A stretch of DNA of 64,000 nt from NCBI RefSeq assembly GCF_002837185.1, contig NZ_KZ478006.1, positions 23,223-87,222 on the forward strand. The letters are read 5' to 3'. Under the pieces are notes generated by a model. The model made no database searches, was not told the DNA's origin, and saw only the letters and a list, made by a program, of their open reading frames with translations. This stretch comes from Pseudomonas fluorescens (GTDB lineage Bacteria; Pseudomonadota; Gammaproteobacteria; Pseudomonadales; Pseudomonadaceae). Below are positions 1 to 8,863 of this stretch, piece by piece. How positions within the stretch are numbered: the stretch's first letter is position 1; every line of letters starts with the position of its first letter. Position numbers and translations under genes: made by a program.

Positions 1-2
1 CC

Positions 3-305
3 AAAGAGGCGACCATCAAGCGCTTTGAAGACAACAACTCGACCATCGCCGCCTATCTCGCCGGCCAGGTCGACCTGATCGCCAGCGGCAACGTGGTGAT
101 GGTGGCGATCAGTGAGCGCAACCCCAAGCGCGTACCGGCGCTGAAAGTGAAGCTCAAGGACTCGCCGGTGTACGTGGGCGTGAACAAGAACGAGCCGGCG
201 TTGCTGGAGAAGGTCAACCAGATCCTGGTCGCGGCCAAGGCCGACGGCAGCCTGGAAAAAAACGCGCTGCAATGGCTCAAAGAACCCTTGCCTGCCGACC
301 TCTAA
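3..305 (+). CDS. Amino-acid ABC transporter substrate-binding protein, C-terminal part (partial)
   Basis: The gene enters from the left edge, so only about the last 100 residues are visible, in the frame ending at TAA 303-305. The fragment resembles the C-terminal lobe of a periplasmic solute-binding protein (family 3): it has an 'AYLAGQVDLIASG' segment of the second ligand-binding lobe and ends in a helix with 'ADGSLEKNALQWL'. It lies directly upstream of two polar amino-acid permeases and an ATPase on the same strand, with a 14-base gap to the first permease, so it should be the ligand receptor of that importer. The ligand cannot be read from this fragment. Confidence 0.85.
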   Translation, partial: KEATIKRFEDNNSTIAAYLAGQVDLIASGNVVMVAISERNPKRVPALKVKLKDSPVYVGVNKNEPALLEKVNQILVAAKADGSLEKNALQWLKEPLPADL

Positions 306-319
306 GCCGGAGTTGATCC

Positions 320-988
320 ATGGCGTATCAATTTGACTTTGTACCGGTGCTGGCCAACACCGACCTGCTGTTGCGCGGCGCGCTGTTCACCCTTGAGCTG
401 ACGGCCATCGGCGCCATCCTCGGCGTAGCCCTGGGCACGCTCGGCGCCGTAGTGCGGGCGTGGAAGGTCCAGCCGTTCGCCTGGTTTTTCGGGGTGTATG
501 TCGAGTTGATCCGCAACACGCCGTTCCTGGTGCAGTTGTTCTTCATATTTTTCGGCCTGCCCTCCCTGGGGCTGAAGATCACGGAGTGGCAAGCCGCCGT
601 GCTGGCGATGGTGATCAACCTGGGCGCCTATTCCACCGAGATCATCCGCGCCGGCATCCAGGCTGTCCCGAAAGGACAACTGGAAGCCGCCGCCGCGCTG
701 GCGATGACGCGTTTCGAAGCGTTCCGTCATGTGGTGCTGCTGCCGGCACTGGGCAAGGTGTGGCCGGCCTTGAGCAGCCAGATCATCATCGTGATGCTCG
801 GCTCGGCGGTGTGTTCGCAGATCGCCACCGAAGAGCTGAGCTTTGCCGCCAACTTCATTCAGTCGCGCAATTTCCGCGCCTTTGAAACCTATGCCCTGAC
901 CACCCTGGTGTACCTGTGCATGGCGTTGATGATTCGCCAACTGCTCAACTGGATCGGCCGCCGTTATGTGATGAGGAACAGCCGATGA
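320..988 (+). CDS. Amino-acid ABC transporter permease (first subunit)
   Basis: Inner-membrane permease of 222 residues, HisM/GlnP type, with several hydrophobic segments and the cytoplasmic EAA loop (LEAAAALAMTRFEAFRHVVL, about residues 114-133) that contacts the ATPase. The segment ELIRNTPFLVQLFFIFFGLP is characteristic of polar amino-acid uptake permeases. A GGAG ribosome-binding site at 309-312 sits seven bases before the ATG. Its stop overlaps the start of the second permease in an ATGA arrangement, which suggests translational coupling. It should form a heterodimer with the next gene product. Confidence 0.93.
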   Translation: MAYQFDFVPVLANTDLLLRGALFTLELTAIGAILGVALGTLGAVVRAWKVQPFAWFFGVYVELIRNTPFLVQLFFIFFGLPSLGLKITEWQAAVLAMVINLGAYSTEIIRAGIQAVPKGQLEAAAALAMTRFEAFRHVVLLPALGKVWPALSSQIIIVMLGSAVCSQIATEELSFAANFIQSRNFRAFETYALTTLVYLCMALMIRQLLNWIGRRYVMRNSR

Positions 989-1635
989 GCGATTTTTCCT
1001 TCTGGGACATCGTGCGCAACCTGCTCACCGGCCTGCAATGGACGCTGTTGCTGTCGCTGGTGGCGTTCATCGGCGGGGGCCTGATCGGGTTGCTGGTGCT
1101 GATCCTGCGCATCAGCAAAAAGGCATTCGCACGCAATGTTGCGCGCACCTATATCGAGCTGTTCCAGGGCACGCCGCTGCTGATGCAGCTGTTTCTGGTG
1201 TTCTTCGGCGTTGCCCTGCTCGGTGTGGATATCTCGCCGTGGCTGGCGGCAGCCATCGCCCTGACGCTGTTTACCAGCGCCTACCTCGCCGAGATCTGGC
1301 GCGGCTGCGTTGAGTCCATTGCCCATGGGCAGTGGGAGGCGTCGGCCAGCCTGGCGCTCAACCCCCTTGAACAACTGCGCTACGTGATCCTGCCCCAGGC
1401 CCTGCGTATTGCCGTGGCGCCGACCGTAGGGTTTTCGGTGCAGGTGGTCAAAGGCACCGCCGTGACCTCCATCATCGGTTTTACCGAGCTGACCAAGACC
1501 GGCGGCATGCTCGCCAACGCCACCTTCGAACCCTTCATGGTCTACGGCCTCGTGGCCCTCGGTTACTTCCTGCTCTGCTACCCCTTGTCCCTCAGTGCGC
1601 GCTACCTGGAAAGGAGACTGCATGCCTCTGCTTAG
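985..1635 (+). CDS. Amino-acid ABC transporter permease (second subunit)
   Basis: A 216-residue permease of the same family as its upstream neighbour (ELFQGTPLLMQLFLVFFG; EAA loop EASASLALNPLEQLRYVILP). I chose ATG 985, not a further-upstream in-frame ATG, because it forms a four-base ATGA overlap with the preceding stop and has a GAGGAA ribosome-binding site just before it. Together with the first permease it builds the membrane channel of an amino-acid importer. The 3' end overlaps the ATPase start by 14 bases. Confidence 0.93.
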   Translation: MSDFSFWDIVRNLLTGLQWTLLLSLVAFIGGGLIGLLVLILRISKKAFARNVARTYIELFQGTPLLMQLFLVFFGVALLGVDISPWLAAAIALTLFTSAYLAEIWRGCVESIAHGQWEASASLALNPLEQLRYVILPQALRIAVAPTVGFSVQVVKGTAVTSIIGFTELTKTGGMLANATFEPFMVYGLVALGYFLLCYPLSLSARYLERRLHASA

Positions 1636-2359
1636 AATTTCTGCCCTGCACAAATATTACGGCGATCACCACGTGCTCAAGGGCATTGACCTGACCGTTG
1701 AAGAAGGCCAGGTGGTGGCGATCATCGGCCGCAGTGGCTCGGGTAAATCCACCTTGCTGCGTACCCTCAATGGCCTGGAGTCGATCAACGACGGCGTGAT
1801 CGAAGTCGATGGCGAATACCTCGACGCCGCCCGCGCCGACCTGCGCAGCCTGCGGCAGAAGGTCGGTATGGTGTTCCAGCAGTTCAACTTGTTCCCGCAT
1901 CTGACGGTAGGCGAGAACGTCATGCTCGCGCCGCAAGTGGTGCAAAAAGTACCCAAAGCCAAGGCAGCGCAGTTGGCCAAACAGATGCTGGAACGCGTTG
2001 GCCTGGGGGAGAAGTTCGATGCCTTCCCCGACCGTCTGTCTGGCGGCCAGCAGCAACGTGTGGCGATTGCCCGCGCGCTGGCCATGTCGCCCAAGGTGCT
2101 GTTATGCGACGAAATCACCTCGGCCCTGGACCCGGAACTGGTCAATGAAGTGCTCAGCGTGGTGCGCCAATTGGCCAGGGACGGCATGACGCTGATCATG
2201 GTGACCCACGAAATGCGCTTTGCCCGCGAAGTCGGTGACAAGCTGGTGTTCATGCACCAGGGCAAGGTGCATGAAGTGGGCGACCCCAAGCAACTCTTCG
2301 CCCACCCGCAAACCGCCGAACTGGCCAACTTCATTGGTTCTACGGAACAGCCGCACTGA
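1622..2359 (+). CDS. Amino-acid ABC transporter ATP-binding protein
   Basis: A 245-residue ATPase of the GlnQ/HisP class that powers the importer. It has Walker A GRSGSGKST, a Q-loop in QQFNLFPHLTV, signature LSGGQQQR, Walker B VLLCDEITSALD and the switch histidine in VTHEM. ATG 1622 was preferred over an upstream in-frame start because of the AAGGAG at about 1611-1616. The last 20 bases overlap, tail to tail, the minor pilus subunit gene on the other strand. Family assignment is firm; substrate specificity is not determined. Confidence 0.95.
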   Translation: MPLLRISALHKYYGDHHVLKGIDLTVEEGQVVAIIGRSGSGKSTLLRTLNGLESINDGVIEVDGEYLDAARADLRSLRQKVGMVFQQFNLFPHLTVGENVMLAPQVVQKVPKAKAAQLAKQMLERVGLGEKFDAFPDRLSGGQQQRVAIARALAMSPKVLLCDEITSALDPELVNEVLSVVRQLARDGMTLIMVTHEMRFAREVGDKLVFMHQGKVHEVGDPKQLFAHPQTAELANFIGSTEQPH

Positions 2360-2888
2360 CCAGTTCGAATTGACCACGGCCCTCCAATCGCCTCTCCCGG
2401 CGCATTGAGAGGGCATCGGCGGGCAGATGAACCTCAATCTCTACCTGGGCCGTCAGTCGACGGCCCGTCATTGGCACACCGGCAGCGCTGGCAACCACTG
2501 TGCGGCCGGGCAAGAGCCGCCCGCCGGCCGTTGCATCGGTCTGCCACGTCACCGGTATGCCGTCGACGTGAGCCTGCATCAGGTTCAGGACGAAACGCCC
2601 TTGCCGGCCAAACTGAAAACCCTGGGCATCGGCGGGAACGCCATTAAAGCGCAGCGCCATTGCCGTCGGGTTGGCGCAAAGCACGCTCAGGTGCAGCGTA
2701 CGCTGCGTATCCAGCCTCGCTGTCACGCTGCCCGACGACGCTTGCGAGGGCCGAATTTCGCCGTAGTCAACCCGTGGCTCGCTCAAGATCATCTGGCAGT
2801 CTTGCGCACGCGCCTGGTTTACCGACAAGGCGACCAACAGCAGGCACAAACCTGCGGCACGCGGGCCGTTTATCCGTTCAGCGAACAT
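2340..2888 (-). CDS. DUF1120-like minor pilus subunit / tip component
   Basis: Last gene of the pilus cluster. The predicted product has 182 residues. ATG 2888 gives a clear Sec signal peptide (basic start, hydrophobic AAGLCLLLVALSV, cleavage after ARA). An earlier ATG at 2927 is possible but would place about 13 extra residues before the signal. The mature part has an N-terminal Cys (QDCQM), a 'VDYGEI' strand and a second Cys (VLCANP). This is the same layout as the major pilin encoded at 6240-6890 and as DUF1120 proteins generally. It overlaps the usher gene by 11 bases, so the two are probably coupled. Role as tip or minor subunit is inferred from position. Confidence 0.65.
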   Translation of the reverse strand: MFAERINGPRAAGLCLLLVALSVNQARAQDCQMILSEPRVDYGEIRPSQASSGSVTARLDTQRTLHLSVLCANPTAMALRFNGVPADAQGFQFGRQGRFVLNLMQAHVDGIPVTWQTDATAGGRLLPGRTVVASAAGVPMTGRRLTAQVEIEVHLPADALSMRRERRLEGRGQFELVSAAVP

Positions 2889-5400
2889 GGCATACCACCG
2901 GTGCAGTGTCGTAGAGTTGGTCATCATCAGGCTCTTGCTCCAGGTTGACGTGCAGCAGGCAGGATTGCGAATCCGGCAGTGAAACTTTCAGGGTTTGTGG
3001 GCCATCGATATTGCTGAGGAAAATCATGCCGTCAGCCACCACGTTGGTGACAAAGCTGTTGTCCTGGCCGAACACTGCGGCCCCTTGAGGCAAGGGCCGG
3101 CCCTGTTCGTCCCGGGCCTCAAGCAACAGGCGCCGGACTTTCACCACATCAAAGTCGAGCCTGTTGACTGAACCCCGACCGGCGGCGAGTACCTTGGTCC
3201 CGTTCTTCAAGTCGACCCGCTTGGGCAGCGACTGGGTCACTACTTGCAGATGGTTTTCGCTGTAGGCCTGCAGTCCGGGGATCACCGCCTGGCCGGTGAA
3301 ATCGGTCCATACCGGCCCTTGGGGCGTCGAGACCTTGGCCACGCCGATATCGCCCACCGAGACAATGCCAAAGGTGTCCTGCACGGCATATGGCGAGAAG
3401 GTCACCCCGTGCTCGTGGGCCACAATGCCGCCTTGCAACTGACCGGTATAGTTGGTGTTCGACGGATCACGGCTGGCGCCCACGCTCAAGCGGGTATACA
3501 GCGGTAAGACGTCCAAACGGCCGTGCACGCTTTGTTCTCGTTCTTTCACATCCCGATCAACACCGACCTCGTAACTCACATAATCGTTGACTCGCTCGTT
3601 GAGGGCGGTGCCGGCATCCAGCCGATCACCTCGACGACTGACGTAAGAACTCACACTCCGATCAGCCCCGAGGGGCATCGTGACTTGCAGCCTGATAGAC
3701 GTGCCCTCGTCCAGCCGTTCGTCGCGGCGGCCGCCCCTCACCGGGTCCAGGCGCCGAGGCTCGGTCGCTCCGACCTGAGCGTCGGCGATCAGGGCTACAC
3801 CCACGCCGTAGAACGTGTTGTTCCACGAGGCAGAGAGGTGGTCGCTGGATCGCCCGTCAAATTGCGAGTTACGGGTAAAACCGAGGGAGAAACCACCCAG
3901 GGCCGGGTCAGCCCAGCTTAAACCTGCCGTGTACTGGCGCTTGAAACGTGCATCGAGGTCGTACCCCCGCGACGCCTGGCCGGCGTCCAGTACCTCGCGG
4001 TAACCGCGGCTCTGTGCCGAGGCGCTCAGGTTGATATCAAGGTTGGCGAATAACGGTGTACCCAAAGACAGCGTGCTACGCGCGCCGGCCACCTTGTCTT
4101 GGGCATCACGGGACAGGTTATGGCGCACGCCCACGTTCATCTGCTGGAAAAACACACTGCTCAGGGAGCCCCCCGCCGACTGATACTCCTCGGTACTCAG
4201 CAGACCGAAACCCAGCGACGAGCGCTGGCCCAGCCCCCAGGTACCGCTGCCCATGGCGACCACAGGGGACTCCTGCCCGTCGATGGAGGTGTCCCGCACC
4301 TTACCGAGGGAAAAGTAATAGCCCGGCGTGATCGGAGTTCCACCCCGAAAGGACGCGGCGGGCACCACGAAACTGCGCCTTGCCCCTCGCAGGTCAATCA
4401 CGCTCACATCCAAGTCGCTGGTGCTGTTCAGCAACGGTAAACCGGTCAGCCTGAACGGACCTTCCGGCACCAGGGTGGAGTGGATCAATGCGCCCGACTG
4501 ACGAACTTCGACCCGTGACTGGCTTTGAGCCAGCCCTTCAACCACGACGTTGTTGTCGCCAGCACCGGTGCGTTGCTGGCCGTCTGGAAAGAACTGCAAG
4601 CCCGTCAGTTGCACACCGCCAAAGATCGGGTTGTTGCTGGAAAGCTGCCCCACCTGGAAGGTCGACTGCAACGCCGCGATATCACGCTGGGCATAGGCAT
4701 TGACCTGTTCGGTGTGCGTCTTGCCGTTGTCGGAAACATAAAACTGACGACTGCGAACAATCCAATTGCCCAGGTTGAATCCCGCCTCGGTATAGGCCGA
4801 TACGAAGCGACTTGTTGGCCCACCGCGCGATTGGGTATCGAAACCCAATACGTCGTAGTTGAAGATGGCTGCCGCACCACCCTCGGAAAAATTCCCGACC
4901 TCCCACTCGGGCTCACGCAGGGACTGGGTCGGCACCACCAGGCTGACCTCGTCGCTGCTGGGGCGCAGCCGCACCGTGGTCGTCGGGTATTCCCCAACAA
5001 AATCGTGGCAGGCCTGGTCAGGGGTGATGCCCTCGCGCAAGAGCCTGGGCGGGGTAACCAGACCGGCCTTTGCCAACAACGCGGGGGTGAAGCACAGCTG
5101 CCCCTGGTAATCGAAACGGGCGTCAACCAGCCCCAGCGGCGTGCCATTGACTCGCAGCCCGACCACATGCACACCCTCGCGAAAGCGCGCTGCGCTGCGA
5201 AAGTATTCAGACACCTTCGGATCAATTCCAAGGGAGTTCAACGCGGCCAGGTCAAAACCCTCCCCCAGCCCAACCGCTGCGCTGGTACCTGGCAGACTCC
5301 ACAGCGTCGCGAGCCCCAGCAGGACCCTCGCGCGCGCCTGGGAGGAACCGCTGCCCGACACGCGTTTGGCGGAACGACCTGATTGCCTGATTTTTTTCAT
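2878..5400 (-). CDS. Fimbrial outer-membrane usher (FimD/PapC family)
   Basis: An 840-residue usher that should form the outer-membrane pore and assembly platform for the pilus. It begins with a long basic signal region (MKKIRQ..., cleavage near GTSAA). Next comes the PapC N-terminal domain (VNGTPLGLVDARFDYQGQ), then barrel segments with the FimD-like 'AGFNLGNWIVRSR' and 'GLQFFPDGQ', and a plug-region-like 'VEVRQSGALIHSTLVPEGPF'. It ends with a Cys-containing C-terminal domain (two cysteines in the last ~30 residues). Length fits the family (about 800-880). ATG 5400 follows AGGAG at some distance. The start lies seven bases after the chaperone stop, which implies an operon. Confidence 0.92.
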   Translation of the reverse strand: MKKIRQSGRSAKRVSGSGSSQARARVLLGLATLWSLPGTSAAVGLGEGFDLAALNSLGIDPKVSEYFRSAARFREGVHVVGLRVNGTPLGLVDARFDYQGQLCFTPALLAKAGLVTPPRLLREGITPDQACHDFVGEYPTTTVRLRPSSDEVSLVVPTQSLREPEWEVGNFSEGGAAAIFNYDVLGFDTQSRGGPTSRFVSAYTEAGFNLGNWIVRSRQFYVSDNGKTHTEQVNAYAQRDIAALQSTFQVGQLSSNNPIFGGVQLTGLQFFPDGQQRTGAGDNNVVVEGLAQSQSRVEVRQSGALIHSTLVPEGPFRLTGLPLLNSTSDLDVSVIDLRGARRSFVVPAASFRGGTPITPGYYFSLGKVRDTSIDGQESPVVAMGSGTWGLGQRSSLGFGLLSTEEYQSAGGSLSSVFFQQMNVGVRHNLSRDAQDKVAGARSTLSLGTPLFANLDINLSASAQSRGYREVLDAGQASRGYDLDARFKRQYTAGLSWADPALGGFSLGFTRNSQFDGRSSDHLSASWNNTFYGVGVALIADAQVGATEPRRLDPVRGGRRDERLDEGTSIRLQVTMPLGADRSVSSYVSRRGDRLDAGTALNERVNDYVSYEVGVDRDVKEREQSVHGRLDVLPLYTRLSVGASRDPSNTNYTGQLQGGIVAHEHGVTFSPYAVQDTFGIVSVGDIGVAKVSTPQGPVWTDFTGQAVIPGLQAYSENHLQVVTQSLPKRVDLKNGTKVLAAGRGSVNRLDFDVVKVRRLLLEARDEQGRPLPQGAAVFGQDNSFVTNVVADGMIFLSNIDGPQTLKVSLPDSQSCLLHVNLEQEPDDDQLYDTAPVVCHVR

Positions 5401-5407
5401 AGGCCAG

Positions 5408-6109
5408 TCAATCCGCTCCTGCCGTAACGGGTGCGCGGTAGCTGTCCACCGTAAACCCATAGACCGTGGCCGGTTGAATGCCCACGGCCGCCACCCCCGC
5501 CACTGAGCCTGCCGACGCGAGCGTCAGTACTTCGCCCGGCAGGATGTAGGTTCGCGGCAACGTTGCCACGCCTGCCTGCGGATGCAGTTGGACTTCCATC
5601 CCAAGGCGCACGACGTAAGCGCTGTTGTTGTGGACCCTCAACTGACCCCCTTCACGCGTCCATGTCAGCAGTTGCCAGGGCGCGTCATGCCTGGGCAAGC
5701 CCTTGGGGTGCAGGATCAATGGAAGGCTCTGGCGCAAGGTGATACCAATGGTCGCACCGCCGGGTGCACGGGCTTCGGGGATACCTTCAAAGGAAACTCG
5801 CTTCAGGCGCTGGGTCTTGAGCGGCTTCTTCGTGGTACTGATGAAGCGGACAAGCTGGGTGTCGCCCGCTTCGACACGAGTAATCGGGGGCGTTACGATC
5901 AACAAGGGTTCAAGGTCTTCAGGTACGTTTTGTATGACCGAATGAAGCAAGGCAGGGCCGGGGTCCGTATTTTTAATGTTCAGCGTCGCCTCACCCTCTT
6001 CTTCATTCAGAATGACAACGGTTGTCTCGGGCTGCATTCCGTCCGCTACCGCCATACCACACAAAAAGAGGCACAAGCTTATATAGCGCAGCAACGACAT
6101 CACGATCAT
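5408..6109 (-). CDS. Periplasmic fimbrial chaperone (PapD-like)
   Basis: A 233-residue chaperone that should cap pilin subunits in the periplasm and deliver them to the usher. After a signal peptide (MSLLRYISLCLFLCGMAVADG region) comes an immunoglobulin-like domain with the alternating hydrophobic G1-type strand GDTQLVRFIS. A 'LPLILHPKG' segment and a second domain with 'LRVHNNSAYVVRL' follow. The reading frame is open to GTG 6124, but ATG 6109 has GAGGG about nine bases upstream and is preferred; ATG at 6100 is also possible. It lies between the major pilin and the usher, all on the minus strand. Confidence 0.85.
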   Translation of the reverse strand: MIVMSLLRYISLCLFLCGMAVADGMQPETTVVILNEEEGEATLNIKNTDPGPALLHSVIQNVPEDLEPLLIVTPPITRVEAGDTQLVRFISTTKKPLKTQRLKRVSFEGIPEARAPGGATIGITLRQSLPLILHPKGLPRHDAPWQLLTWTREGGQLRVHNNSAYVVRLGMEVQLHPQAGVATLPRTYILPGEVLTLASAGSVAGVAAVGIQPATVYGFTVDSYRAPVTAGAD

Positions 6110-6176
6110 TGTAAGAGCCCTCACCGGATTTTCCCCACAGCCATAAAGTCAAACATTAACTAAGGCGCACGTTAAA

Positions 6177-6228
6177 ACAGCCGACACTTAACAAAGGGAG
6201 ATAAGCACCCTGAGTCAATGTCGGCCGT
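6177..6228 (-). promoter_or_regulatory. Stem-loop between pilin and chaperone genes
   Basis: The arms GCCGACA (6180-6186) and TGTCGGC (6219-6225) can pair around a 32-base loop. The loop itself contains a short AGGG/CCCT pairing. There is no strong T-tract, so it looks less like a full terminator than like a transcript-stabilising or attenuating hairpin after the first, major-subunit gene of the operon. Function is inferred from position only. Confidence 0.4.
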
Positions 6229-6239
6229 TAATGACGTAC

Positions 6240-6890
6240 TTAGATGTAATCCACTGAAATATTGGTGCGACCATCCAGCGTGATATCGCGGTTAATGTCC
6301 AAATCCTGCGTGCGGTTGATAACGGCTTTCACTTCAAGCGTGCCCGTAAGGGTGGTGATGGATGCAGGTACCGCAGCGGAGCCGCTACGCCAAGAATACT
6401 GGGCAGGCGATTGGGCGACTTTGCCATCACTGTTCTGCCAGGCCCCCGTATCTGCGCTGCGCGTGATCGGGCTCAGAGTCCCGCCGGACGATCTAAGGTC
6501 CTTGAGGGTAACGGAGTACCCACCGGTACGCTTGCCACCTTCCATGCCCAGGCCGTAGTTCTGCGCCTCGGTGAAACCGGCACCGAGAATGTTTGGCACC
6601 TTGCTGGCAGCTTGCAGGTCAGTCAGCATCACACGAAATTGTGCGCCTTTTTGGCCGCAGTTGAGGTTCATGCTGACCGTTTTCGCTGCAAGAGGAGTGG
6701 GCTGCACGCCGGACAAGCTTGAGGCGGGAATGTTCCCGTAATCCACGACGCCGCCAGCGCCGAGACTGACGTTGCAAGCCACCGGCTTGATAGTCCCTCG
6801 TACAATCAGTTGAGCGACACTCGTTGCATGAGCCCCGATACTCGCGATCAGGCAAAGCGTACCCACTGTCACACCAAGCATTTTTTTCAT
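6240..6890 (-). CDS. DUF1120-type major pilin
   Basis: First gene of the pilus operon, 216 residues. ATG 6890 gives MKKMLGVTVGTLCLIASIGAHA as a signal peptide and has AGG upstream; an in-frame ATG 11 codons earlier lacks these features. The mature part matches the DUF1120 pattern: 'GTIKPVACNVSLGAGGVVDYGNIP', a second Cys in 'MNLNCGQKG', and a C-terminal beta-strand ending NISVDYI, as expected for a donor-strand-complemented subunit. Proteins of this family are secreted and commonly sit in chaperone-usher clusters, which is the case here. The assignment as main shaft subunit is inferred. Confidence 0.75.
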   Translation of the reverse strand: MKKMLGVTVGTLCLIASIGAHATSVAQLIVRGTIKPVACNVSLGAGGVVDYGNIPASSLSGVQPTPLAAKTVSMNLNCGQKGAQFRVMLTDLQAASKVPNILGAGFTEAQNYGLGMEGGKRTGGYSVTLKDLRSSGGTLSPITRSADTGAWQNSDGKVAQSPAQYSWRSGSAAVPASITTLTGTLEVKAVINRTQDLDINRDITLDGRTNISVDYI

Positions 6891-7335
6891 AATTAACCTG
6901 TCATCTGTAATGAGTCGGTGCATTTACAATGGCCGAACATTCCGTCCATACATAAATACCACCACGGCGAAGTTGCCGAGTGACAGTCTGCCGTTTTGGG
7001 ATCGAGTTCATGAATCAGAGAACCCGCCAATAACTGTGGGAGCAGTAAAAATAAAAAGTGGGCCAGCCCTAATCTTCGAGTAGGCCTAAACTCAAACCCG
7101 ACAAGCCAATAACTTTTAACGTGTAAGTAAAGTCACACACAGTACGATTACAGCAAGAAGTTAATTATTCCTACAAAGGTTGGAAGCCCATGCCTTGTGA
7201 ACTTGGAAAGCAATCTTACTTAACCTGCAAGAATCCCTCACAGACGCCCGTAGGAGAATTACCGAAGCAGTACGCGTTGGCACCAAAGGTCGATCGTGGC
7301 ACGATGGCTGGGTTATCGACCGAGACCCTCTTACC
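6891..7335. other. 445-bp intergenic region between pilus operon and ppx
   Basis: This spacer separates two divergently transcribed units and is visibly more AT-rich than the flanking genes, with A/T runs around 7038-7060 and 7105-7160. It should hold the promoters of the pilin operon (minus) and of ppx (plus). I could not identify a convincing sigma-70 or sigma-54 promoter, operator or small gene in it. A short TGTGGGAGCAG piece near 7035 may be a fragment of a palindromic repeat. Confidence 0.5.
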
Positions 7336-8838
7336 ATGCCGCAATCCCAAGCCAAGAATCTGTCCCTGATCGCTGCCATCGACCTGGGCTCCAACAGCTT
7401 TCACATGGTCGTGGCCAAGGCCCAGAACGGTGAAATCCGCATCCTTGAGCGGCTCGGCGAAAAAGTGCAACTGGCTGCCGGGATCAACGACGAACGTCAG
7501 CTCAATGAAGAATCCATGCAGCGTGGGCTCGACTGCCTCAAGCGCTTTGCGCAACTGATCAACGGCATGCCCCCTGGCGCTGTACGAATAGTGGGCACCA
7601 ACGCCTTGCGCGAAGCCCGTAACCGCAACGAATTCATCCATCGCGCCGAGGAAATCCTCGGGCATCCGGTAGAGGTTATTTCCGGCCGCGAAGAAGCGCG
7701 CCTGATTTACCTCGGGGTTTCCCACACGCTGGCCGACACCCCGGGCAAACGCCTGGTCGCGGACATTGGCGGCGGCAGCACCGAATTCATCATCGGCCAG
7801 CGTTTCGAACCCCTGCTGCGCGAAAGCCTGCAGATGGGCTGCGTCAGCTACACGCAGCGTTATTTCAAGGACGGCAAGATCACCCCGGCGCGCTATGCCC
7901 AGGCCTACACGGCAGCGCGGCTGGAGATCATGAGTATCGAACACGCCCTGCACCGCCTGAGCTGGGATGAAGCCATCGGTTCCTCGGGCACCATCCGTGC
8001 CATCGGCCTGGCGCTCAAGGCCGGCGGCCATGGCACTGGCGAGGTGAATGCCGAAGGCCTGGCGTGGCTCAAGCGCAAGCTGTTCAAGCTGGGGGATGCC
8101 GAGAAGATCGACTTCGACGGCATCAAGCCTGACCGCCGCGCGATCTTCCCAGCCGGCCTGGCGATTCTTGAAGCGATCTTCGACGCCCTCGAACTGCAAC
8201 GCATGGATCACTGTGACGGCGCCCTGCGCGAAGGTGTGCTCTATGACCTGCTCGGCCGCCATCACCATGAAGATGTGCGTGAGCGCACCCTCAGTTCGTT
8301 GATGGAGCGTTACCACGTAGACCTGGAGCAAGCGGCTCGCGTAGAGCGCAAAGCCCTGCATGCCTTCGACCAGGTGGCCGACGACTGGGACCTGCAAAAC
8401 GGTGTATGGCGCGAACTGCTGGGCTGGGCCGCGAAAGTGCACGAAGTGGGCCTGGACATTGCCCACTACCACTATCACAAGCATGGCGCCTACCTGATCG
8501 AGCATTCGGACCTGGCCGGGTTCTCACGGGAAGATCAGCAGATGCTCGCGCTGCTGGTGCGCGGTCACCGTCGCAATATTCCCAAGGACAAGTTTGCCGA
8601 GTTCGGCAAGGACGGCATCAAGCTGATTCGCCTGTGCGCGCTGCTGCGCTTCGCAATCCTGTTCCACCACATCCGTGGCACCCAGGAAATGCCCCAGGTA
8701 AAACTGCGCGCCGACGGCGACAGCCTGGAAGTGATGTTCCCCAAAGGCTGGCTGGATGAAAACCAATTGACCCAGGCGGACTTCGCCCAGGAAGCGGAGT
8801 GGCTGACGCGGGTGGGGTTCAGCCTGAACCTGCGCTAA
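7336..8838 (+). CDS. ppx: Exopolyphosphatase
   Basis: Exopolyphosphatase of the Ppx/GppA family (500 residues, normal length), which releases phosphate from the ends of polyphosphate. The actin-like ATPase fold is seen in IAAIDLGSNSFHMVVA (about residues 12-27) and the second phosphate-binding motif in VADIGGGSTEFIIG. The C-terminal half carries the HD-like helical region (e.g. AKVHEVGLDIAHYHYHKHG). It converges on ppk, the opposing synthetic enzyme, separated by only 77 bases that hold a long perfect palindrome. The ATG at 7336 gives the family's usual N-terminus. Confidence 0.97.
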   Translation: MPQSQAKNLSLIAAIDLGSNSFHMVVAKAQNGEIRILERLGEKVQLAAGINDERQLNEESMQRGLDCLKRFAQLINGMPPGAVRIVGTNALREARNRNEFIHRAEEILGHPVEVISGREEARLIYLGVSHTLADTPGKRLVADIGGGSTEFIIGQRFEPLLRESLQMGCVSYTQRYFKDGKITPARYAQAYTAARLEIMSIEHALHRLSWDEAIGSSGTIRAIGLALKAGGHGTGEVNAEGLAWLKRKLFKLGDAEKIDFDGIKPDRRAIFPAGLAILEAIFDALELQRMDHCDGALREGVLYDLLGRHHHEDVRERTLSSLMERYHVDLEQAARVERKALHAFDQVADDWDLQNGVWRELLGWAAKVHEVGLDIAHYHYHKHGAYLIEHSDLAGFSREDQQMLALLVRGHRRNIPKDKFAEFGKDGIKLIRLCALLRFAILFHHIRGTQEMPQVKLRADGDSLEVMFPKGWLDENQLTQADFAQEAEWLTRVGFSLNLR

Positions 8839-8863
8839 CCCGATCTAAACAGCACCGCAACAC

